Below are positions 57,205-64,000 of a DNA stretch of 64,000 nt, piece by piece. Source of the stretch: Tenrec ecaudatus (taxonomy: Eukaryota; Chordata; Mammalia; Afrosoricida; Tenrecidae). Numbering within the stretch: the stretch's first letter is position 1; every line of letters begins with the position of its first letter. The DNA is taken from assembly GCF_050624435.1 (NCBI RefSeq), contig NC_134542.1, positions 112,203,677 through 112,267,676 of the forward strand. The letters run 5' to 3'. Under the pieces are notes generated by a model. It was not told the DNA's origin. It ran no database searches and saw only the letters and a program-made list of their open reading frames with translations. The position numbers were made by a program, and so were the translations under genes.

Positions 57205-57661
57205 CCTCTCACTGCCATCCAGTCGCCTCCACGCACGGTGACCCTACAGACAAAGTAGAACTGCCCTTGTGGTTTCGGACACCATCCATCTTTTCAGTAG
57301 AAATGCTCATTTTTCTTTTTTTTTAATTTTTAAAAATCATTTTATTGGGGGCTCTTACGGCTCATAACATTCCATATAACAATTGTATGGAATCAATTAT
57401 ATGGAACAAATAAGCATATTTGTACATATGTTGCCATTATCATTTTCTTTCTTTTTTTTTACATTTTATTAGGGGCTCCTACAACTCTTACCACAGTCCA
57501 TACATATACATACATCAATTGTATAAAGCACATCCGTACATTCTTTGCCCTAATCATTTTCAAGAAATGCTCATTTTTCTCCGTAAGAATGGCTGGTAGT
57601 TTCGAACTGCTGACCTTGTGGTTATTCGCCCAATGTGTAGCCGACTAAACCACTAGGGCTT
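57205..57661 (-). repeat. Type A AfroSINE split by an L1 tail
   Basis: Left part 57205-57298 ('ctgccatccagtcgcctccacg', 'gtgaccctacagacaaagtagaactgccc') and right part 57581-57661 ('ggctggtagtttcgaactgctgacc', 'aaccactagggcttc') form one SINE. The L1 insert between them carries an 18 bp duplication. Confidence 0.8.
57317..57562 (-). mobile_element. Dimeric L1 tail with 18 bp target duplication
   Basis: AGAAATGCTCATTTTTCT occurs at 57299-57316 and 57563-57580. The insert has two L1 3' ends in a row: 'cattttattgggggctcttacgg' at 57348 and 'cattttattaggggctcctac' at 57461. The second unit ends 'ttctttgccctaatcattttc', as does the first unit of the copy at 27008-27223. It was inserted as a whole into the SINE. 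Confidence 0.88.
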
Positions 57662-58098
57662 CATAAGGGATGTCTCCGGGTGTTTTCTTGTAATATGTAT
57701 ATATTTTTAAGTTTCGGGAACAAAAAAAGTTTGATAGGGCAAGATGAGGGCTCTAGGATGGCTGAAGAAAGGGGTCGCCATCTCATTCTCCTCAGGGCTA
57801 TCCCAGGAGATGTCATTCGAGCATGGAGGGATGGGATAATGAGGAAAGATGGGGTGGGGTAGATGAAGAGAGCCACAGATATGGAGCGTTTAACAGGATA
57901 GTTTTTATTTCGCTTTATTGAGATGGGCTGAGTAAATATATCCATTATATGTCTTTACAAACAAACAAAAATCCCCCCGATTCCTTACTCTTCACACCAA
58001 AAGACTGGTCTGAGTGGTTTCCAAACAGGCCAAGTAAGACTGAAACGGGCTTGGAGTCTCCAGTGAGCAGCAGTTCATCTCAAACCAACAAAGAACTG

Positions 58099-58112
58099 GT
58101 GGGGGGGGGGGG
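58099..58112. repeat. Poly-G run
   Basis: About 13 G in a row; similar but shorter runs are at 19882 and 4660. Confidence 0.9.
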
Positions 58113-58361
58113 TGAACATTTGAAACCAAACACAGTATGCTTCCCTTGAGGGCGCCAATACTTCTGGTTTGATATGGTGCACATTACAAATTGCAAAATT
58201 CTTCAGGGAAAGGCTATAGAGGCAGAAGCATCGCCTTCACAGGGCACGACCCCAGAAGAAGGTCATACTGAGAAGCACTTCACATCTTGATCATTTCGTC
58301 GTATAAAAGTTTCGATGGCTTTGCAACAGTACTTTTTGCCTTAGCTCCATGAATGGGGCAC

Positions 58362-58391
58362 GCGCGTGTGTGTGTGTGTGTGTGTGTGTGT
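58362..58391. repeat. (GT)n microsatellite
   Basis: 'gcgcgtgtg' followed by about 12 GT units up to the RTE tail. Confidence 0.95.
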
Positions 58392-58553
58392 TGCTAAGTG
58401 GTTTTGTATCGCTTTGGATTCATAGTAAGCGACCCTGCGGACAGCAGAGCAACACCCTTCACAGCCCTGCACAGTTGTGGTTGCTGCAGAATTTGAGCCC
58501 ATTGTTGCAGCTGCTGTGTTATTAGTCAATCTTGTTGAAGATTTTCTTCCTTT
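58391..58553 (-). mobile_element. RTE LINE 3' tail fragment
   Basis: 'gtggttgctgcagaatttgagcccattgttgcagctgctgtg' plus 'gaagattttcttcc' follow the RTE 3' end seen at 43252 and 45745. Confidence 0.65.
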
Positions 58554-58570
58554 TTACTACTTTCATAAGC

Positions 58571-59222
58571 ACGAAAAATCATTCATTGTAAATGAGGGTG
58601 AGTGCAGAGTGGAGACCCAAAGCCCATCTATAGGCAACTGGACACCCCCTTACTGAAGGGTCATGGGGAGGACACAAGCCAGTCAGGATTCAGGGTAACA
58701 ATGATGAAACATACAACTTTCCTCTAGTTCTTAAATGCTTCCAACCCCACACTGTCATGACCCCAATTCTACCTTACAAATCCAGCTAGACCAGAGGATG
58801 TATAGTGGTACAGATAGGAACTGGAAACACAGGGAATCCAGGGCGGATCCCTACAGGACCAGTGGTGAAAGTGACAATACTGGGAGGGTGGACGGAAAGT
58901 GGGATAGAAAGGGGGAACCGATTACAAGGATCTACCTATAACCTCCTCCCTGGGGGATGGACAACAGAAAAGTGGGTGAAGGGAGACATCAGAGAGTGTA
59001 AGACATGACAAAATAATAATAATGTATAAATTATCAAGGGTTCATGAGGGGAGGGGGTTTGGGGAGGGAGGGGTAAAAATGAGTTGATACCAAGGACTCA
59101 AGTAGAAAGCAAATGGCTTCAGAATGATGACGGCAACAAATGTACAAATGTGCTTGACACGATGGATGTGTGTATGGATTGTGAAAAGAATTTTATGAGC
59201 CCCCAATAAAATGAGTCTTAAA
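58571..59222 (+). mobile_element. L1 3' end, sense
   Basis: 'aaatgagggtgagtgcagagtggagacccaaag', 'aattctaccttacaaatccagctagaccagagg', 'cataacctcctccctgggggatggac'-type sequence and end 'tgagcccccaataaaatgagtc'. 5'-truncated; no coding part. Confidence 0.85.
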
Positions 59223-59240
59223 AAATCAATGAAAACAAAA

Positions 59241-59440
59241 ACCTAGTTGCCACTGAGTCCATTCCGAATGATGGCAGCCTATGTACGTCAGAGGAGAACC
59301 GTACCCCATAGGCTACCAATGGCGACGACTTCAGAAACAGATTTCTAGCTTTGTTTTGAGATTGTTGGGGTGGATGGACTCAAGCCACTCACTTTTTATT
59401 TAGTGCACAAGCACTTAACTGTCTGTACCACTCAGGGAGC
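59241..59440 (-). repeat. Type B AfroSINE
   Basis: 'cctagttgccactgagtccattccg', 'atgtacgtcagaggagaaccg', 'ttgggg(t)ggatggactcaagcc', 'gcacttaactgtctgtaccactcagggagc'. All modules are present. Confidence 0.75.
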
Positions 59441-61300
59441 AAGCCTTATATCTCTATAGAGATGTAGAAATAAAATATATAATGAAATATAGCTTATGAA
59501 ATAAGAAATTATGTGATATGGAGAATGTGTGGTCCTGCTTTTTCTTTAGGCATCTCGAATAAGCATTGTGCCTTCGTGGTGATCCTCAATGAGCTGAGAG
59601 AGGTTTCTACAATCTCATTTATCTGATTTACGTCTCTCGTAACATTCTCCTTATTCGGGTGTGTTCAGTGGAGCGTTAAACAGCATGGAGAATTTTTTTC
59701 TTTGTTTTTGAAGAGTACCATGATGGCTGAGTGTGATACCCTGAAATCATGAGCACTGGCATTCCCTGGCCTTCCAGCGTTGAGTTAATAACCTTTTGTT
59801 TCTTCCCAGATCCCTGCTTCCCCTTTGTTTCTTGCTGCTTCTGTCACTAGCATTGGTTTTGCTACCTTTGGGAACCATGGTGCTCTTCATGGTAATATTT
59901 TCAAAAGAAAATTAAACAGAAAGATAACACTATTACCGTCAAGAGGCAGGCAATGCATGAAGTTGGATGCTGCCTGCCCCCTGTGCCTACAAGTCACAGC
60001 ATACATTTTAGACAGAAAATACACTACAGTAAGTTTATTATGGCTATCAAGATATGTGCATTCTATGTCAGACATGTATTGTAACATTAAATGCCTTGCA
60101 GTGCAATGCTTTGTGTGAACCCAAAAGAATAAGATACGTGTGTTGGATGCAGAAAGCAGTCACATCACTATGTCTCTTTCTCTGGTTGGGATTTCTGAAC
60201 TCTATTATAACCTTATGAGACTACCGGTGTATATCCAGTTGGACTGATGTATGTATGAAAAAAATGAATACTAACTGAGCATTGTGATTTTTCTCCATGT
60301 GCATACTAAACAACGGGCTGGGTACAGAGATGATAATGTAGAAATAATGAGAAAATTCACATAAAACACTTGGCAGATATAGCCTGACGACTACTACAAA
60401 TTTTATAAATGTTAGCTGCCATTACTACCATCATTACCACGATGTAAAATTGTCTGATGTTCACAGATTGAATGATAGAAAACTATTTCCATGGGAAAGA
60501 AGAGCAGACAAAAAAGTGAGTTGATTTACACAATTCTTAAGTTTAATAAGGTTTGTACGATTTTATCTCTTTTTTTAATTTCACGGTATATTAGAGTACA
60601 GCATATGCCGCATACATTTCTAAGTCATAATTTTATTTCAAAGTCAATGTAATTATCACTAAGGATAGTTCGCACAATATAAATCAGATCTATTTAAACA
60701 TGGAAATGTGCATATCTCTACAAAACCATGTTTGCCTTTGAGGAAAAGGACCTTCGTTAAGGCTGATTCTGGGACCAATCACAAAATATCTAAAAGTTAA
60801 GGAAGCATACCCTTTGAAAAATTATAGTTAAACTAATAGGCATGATGATAACCAAGTTTGAAAATTGAAATCTGGCCAATATCAATATATCAAAGTGTAT
60901 CAGAGAGAATAATGTGCATTACCTTCTAGCTCATCCCCTCATTTTGAGGACAAAATAGAGGTCACCTGAGGGCGAGGGACATGTCGGGCATTAAGGGGAG
61001 CAGTCAGTGGCAAAGGTCTCTAGTTATTGCTTTAAAGGCGTAAATTGCAGCAAGTATTCAAGGCTAGGTAAGATAATTATCGTGGCAGTTTTCCTTTAAA
61101 ATGAACCAAATTGAGGTTTGACTTTTTAAGGCGAGTAACAAGACATGGAAATACTTTTCCCGCAGATCTTTATGGTTACAATTTCTTTATGAACGCAAAA
61201 TTGTAAAAAATGAAACTGTAGAACAATAAAGCCACAATCGAGCCATTACATACAAAGGTAATCCAGTCAGCAAATATAATAGAAATGTGACTGAATGAAG
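59441..61300. other. Intergenic, one MIR-like relic
   Basis: No gene. At 60340-60450, 'aaacacttggcagatatagcc' and 'ttataaatgttagctgccattactacc' resemble the MIR 3' part. The rest is unassigned. Confidence 0.45.
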
Positions 61301-61301
61301 G

Positions 61302-61440
61302 AGCGCGGTAATAGTGTGGTGGTTACGGGTGGCCTGCGACCGTCATTGTCTTTAGTTTGAAAGCACCAGCGCTCTGCGGGAGAAAAACTGGGCTTTCTGC
61401 TCTCCGAAGCAGTTCCGGGGTCAGGTAGAATTGATGGCGC
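61302..61440 (+). repeat. Type A AfroSINE, shortened
   Basis: 'gtaatagtgtggtggttacggg', 'tttagtttgaaagcaccagcgctctgcggg', then a shortened tail 'tagaattgatggcgctg'. Confidence 0.65.
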
Positions 61441-61576
61441 TGTAGCACTGCAGTTGGAGAGCTTGCAAGTGGGTTTAGCAAGTGAGGATATATTTTCATA
61501 GAAAATGGTAACAAATCTTCATTGCCTAGACATCCAATTTCATCCAGTAAGAAATTAGCTAGCCTATCAAAGGGAT

Positions 61577-61751
61577 CAGTGTTTCCCAAACTGGGTGATA
61601 TGGCCTCTAGGGGGCGCCGAAACGATCCAGGGCAGCTGCAAAGGCAGATACCTACACTTTATCCGGGTACAATGGTTTTTGTCAAGGGGACGATGGAGGA
61701 TTTGTTTTTCCTAAAAAAGGGTCATTGGGGCAAATAACTTTGGAAACCTAT
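61577..61751. mobile_element. hAT-like nonautonomous element
   Basis: Starts CAGTGTTTCCCAAACTGGG; the other end 'aactttggaaaccta' is an imperfect inverse. Internal 'ggcctctagggggcgccg', 'cagatacctacactttatcc' also occur in inverted form at 562-655. The CAGTG start and length suit hAT MITEs. It may belong to a family with known wide spread (OC1-like), but I cannot prove the name. Confidence 0.6.
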
Positions 61752-62114
61752 GGAATAGACAATGGATTCATGCTTTCTTATTTGCTATAAAGCTATCGTT
61801 AATTCCAACTTAATTTATCCGAACTACTTCCATTGAATGGGAATGTAACATCTCCGATTATGAAAGAAAAATCATAAGAAAGCGAATGCCTACTAAGAGA
61901 TTGTTCTTTCTCTTCAGAAAGATCTCGTGGAAGATGTTCAAAAGTCATTGCATAGTCACCCGTCGATCCTATCACATAGCAAAAGCTCAGGAAATACAGC
62001 CCACACTCTGCTTCACTTTTATTCTTCTGAGTTCGTCACCCAACATACCTCCCCCATAAAGAGCACAACACAGTCCAGCCTTTAAGAGAGTGAATTTACT
62101 TTGTGGCCTTAGCA

Positions 62115-62165
62115 ACACCAGGTAAAGTACCTAGTAGGTAGTAAGCACTTGATCATTATCTGTGA
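62115..62165 (+). repeat. MIR fragment
   Basis: 'taaagtacctagtaggtagtaagcacttgatcattat' resembles the 3' part of MIR. Confidence 0.4.
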
Positions 62166-62204
62166 CCTGATCTTCTAAAACTCCTCCATGCAATCCCTTG
62201 ATTA

Positions 62205-62520
62205 TTTAAGTTCTACCCAGCAGCACACAGGTTAAGCACTCGGCTGATAACCCAAAGGTTCACAGTTCAAAGCAACCCAGGACTCTGCAGGAGAAAGACT
62301 TGGTGATCCCTGACTACAAAGATTATAGCTGTAAGTGGAGAGCAAATGCTTTGGAAATGATGAGGGCAAAGCATGTACAGCTGTGCTTTACACAATTGAT
62401 GTATGCATGCATTGTGATAGCAGTTGTATGAGTCCCTAATAAAATGTTAAAAAGAATCAATATGGAAAAATCTTTTTAAAAAGATTACAGCTGAGATCGC
62501 CTATAAGACAGTTTGTGTCC
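62205..62520 (+). repeat. Type A AfroSINE split by a short L1
   Basis: Head 'gcacacaggttaagcactcggctgataaccc', B box 'aaggttcacagttcaaagc', body to 'aaagattatagctg', then the L1 at 62332-62479, then a remnant after 62494. Confidence 0.7.
62332..62479 (+). mobile_element. 148 bp L1 3' end with 14 bp duplication
   Basis: AAAGATTATAGCTG (62318-62331) and AAAGATTACAGCTG (62480-62493) flank it. It runs from 'aagtggagagcaaatgc' to 'gagtccctaataaaatg' and an A-rich tail: an extreme 5' truncation. Confidence 0.88.
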
Positions 62521-62527
62521 ACAGGAA

Positions 62528-62600
62528 GCATTTGTGGTCCAATGGTAGAAATCTCACCTCTCCTTCAGGAAAATCAGGGTAGATTCCTGGTCGGTGTAGC
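62528..62600 (+). pseudogene. tRNA-Gly-derived sequence
   Basis: About 73 bases follow tRNA-Gly in order: GCATTTGTGGTCCAATGG (acceptor and A box), an anticodon-arm region 'atctcacctctccttcagg', and 'gggtagattcctggtcggtg' (B box and T arm). Stems are damaged and CCA is absent. It is either a decayed tRNA pseudogene or the head of a SINE type otherwise not seen here. Confidence 0.5.
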
Positions 62601-62728
62601 TCCTGCACAGTAAATGATCTTCACATGACATCTTTCTTCATGTGTGCATACCTCTGACTCTAATCGATGCATCTTATAATTAAAATGTGATTAGATTTAT
62701 GTAGTCTGGTTAAATGTTGGTTTAAACG

Positions 62729-62880
62729 CAGGTTAAATGTTGAGTGGCTAACTGTGAGGTCAGCAGGTCAACTCCACGATCAGGCTGTCAGCTCCTGTAA
62801 AGACCTACAGTCTGAGAAACCCAGCGGTTCTGCTCTGCCCAATAAGAATGCTAGGAGTTGGAATTGAGCCAATAATTGCA
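62729..62880 (+). repeat. Type A AfroSINE, diverged
   Basis: 'gagtggctaactgtgaggtcagcaggtcaactcc', 'aaagacctacagtctgagaaacccagcggttctgctctgcccaataagaatgc', 'gagttggaattgagcc'. Body and tail are clear; the head is truncated. Confidence 0.7.
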
Positions 62881-63044
62881 GGCTGGATCTGTTAAAATCA
62901 GCTCACTGGCATGATCTATTTAGTAACGCAAATCTCTATTCTCAAACAGGCGTGTGCCCACAGGCACCAGGCTTAGGACTTTCAGAGGACATAGTTTGAT
63001 CCCTATCGGGAGAAACATGTACACTTTCATGACTGGGCCCAGGC

Positions 63045-63195
63045 AGAAAGATGGTCATGATGTATTTACTCCTCACGTGCACCAGAGGAGAACACCTCTC
63101 CATAGGTTCTCAATCACCATGATCTTTCTGAAGGAGCCCTTTCTTCCAAGGTGCCCTGGGGAGATTGGAACCACCCACCTTGCAGTTACTTGAGC
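63045..63195 (-). repeat. Type B AfroSINE
   Basis: 'cacgtgcaccagaggagaacacctctccataggttctcaatcaccatgatctttctgaagg' and 'gtgccctggggagattggaacc' follow the inverted type B body. Confidence 0.6.
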
Positions 63196-63667
63196 AAAAC
63201 ATAAATGTTCATTGTTTTAAATTACTGAAATAGTGGAGTTGTTTATTGCTACGAGGAAAGCTAAACACTGTGAGACTTCCAGAGACTAGCACCAGCCAGA
63301 AGCTATTACAACCCTTTGAGAATAACCAGTATTCTGAATGTCTGTGAAAACTGGAATACTGAATAAAGGGAGAGCTGTGGTTGAACGTAGCCACTTCTTA
63401 AAGGAGAGCAGGAAGGAAAGGAAATACGCAAACATCTCCTCTGCTGCTCTCATATCTTGTGGTAGCCCCCACTTACAATCCCGCCAAGTGCCCCAACAGT
63501 GAGAACAAGCCCGCAGGGCATTGCACCCAGTCATCGAGCAGCACGGTAGCCGACGTTGGCCACTGGCCCCAAACACAGACAGTGCGAGAGTTCCAGGGTG
63601 GTGGAGATGGTTGAGCATGGACTACTGGTGCCTAGGAGGGCTTTTGAAGCCCATCAGGAAGTGCCTG

Positions 63668-63762
63668 AAAAGCCAGGCCTGGTGATCTGTTTCCAGAAGG
63701 GGCCAGCTTGGGAAACCCCATGAGCACGGTTCTACACTGACCCACTGGCTGACAATAAATGT
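63668..63762 (+). repeat. Type B AfroSINE, body part
   Basis: 'aagccaggcctggtgatctgtttccagaagg', 'cttgggaaaccccatgagcacggttctacactgac' are the sense type B body. Truncated at both ends. Confidence 0.6.
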
Positions 63763-64000
63763 GCAAAATCAAAGGGAAGCCCGTTGTCCTCATAAAATGA
63801 AAAGCAGAGAATCAGTAGGAGATGGGAGAAGAAAAACTGTAGAATAACAAGGAAACCACTCAAAGTGGGATGTGTGACTTACAACCAAGAGTCAAAAGAG
63901 TCGTTTTGCTTATACAAATCATTAGTGAGAGAGACATGATGACTTATAAAACTCAATAAAAAAAACAGCATGGACACTGTATGTTCCCAGTAAGCTAGAA

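Overview
This is a stretch of mammalian nuclear DNA. It has one recognisable protein-coding exon, a 5' flank that is all intron, and a dense, nested load of transposable elements. The repeat set is afrotherian: AfroSINE-type tRNA-derived SINEs, RTE1/BovB-like LINEs, and L1s whose 3' ends resemble those I know from elephant and tenrec. A copy of the SPIN hAT transposon (known among afrotherians from the tenrec) and L1 tails with a duplicated 3' end make a tenrec, probably Echinops telfairi or a close relative, the best guess. Afrotheria is fairly sure; tenrec is likely but not proven.

Gene content: the only supported gene is NXPH2 (neurexophilin-2) on the + strand. Its large second and last coding exon (53246-53989) encodes 247 residues up to the stop. 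The first coding exon, about 17 residues of signal peptide in relatives, was not found, so bases 1-53245 are read as intron 1. A roughly 2.4 kb 3' UTR with a (TG)n(AG)n microsatellite and inserted SINEs ends at a canonical poly(A) signal at 56362-56367. The remaining 7.6 kb is intergenic.

Repeat layout: two SINE types are used in the calls. Type A is the younger AfroSINE (tRNA-like head, body ending in a segment like 'gagtcggaatcgactcgatggcagtg'-type sequence). Type B is the older form (body with 'gggttttcaatggctg'-type sequence). 1-5 kb: SINEs, an old LTR and a run of four SINEs. 7-11.5 kb: a short MITE, L1 and RTE LINE fragments and an unidentified retrocopy. 12.6-14.5 kb: SPIN, an ERVL-type LTR and a MIR with a fresh internal duplication. 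16.4-18.9 kb: SINEs. 19.2-22.7 kb: L1 3' regions with a solo LTR. 22.8-25.0 kb: a 2.2 kb pogo/Tigger-like transposon with a near-complete but broken transposase. 25-29.6 kb: mariner, Tigger, MITE, RTE and L1 layers. 32-45 kb: several L1 3' ends, two with 5' inversions. 43-46.5 kb: RTE fragments. 51.3-52 kb: a mariner remnant. 57-62.5 kb: nested L1/SINE pairs and a hAT-like element.

The parts interact as parasites rather than pathways. SINE tails resemble RTE tails, consistent with RTE-driven SINE mobility. Short MITEs share ends with the 2.2 kb pogo-like element, consistent with mobilisation by its transposase. L1 machinery explains the target-site duplications and the one processed retrocopy. 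No CRISPR array, operon or other prokaryotic feature is present.
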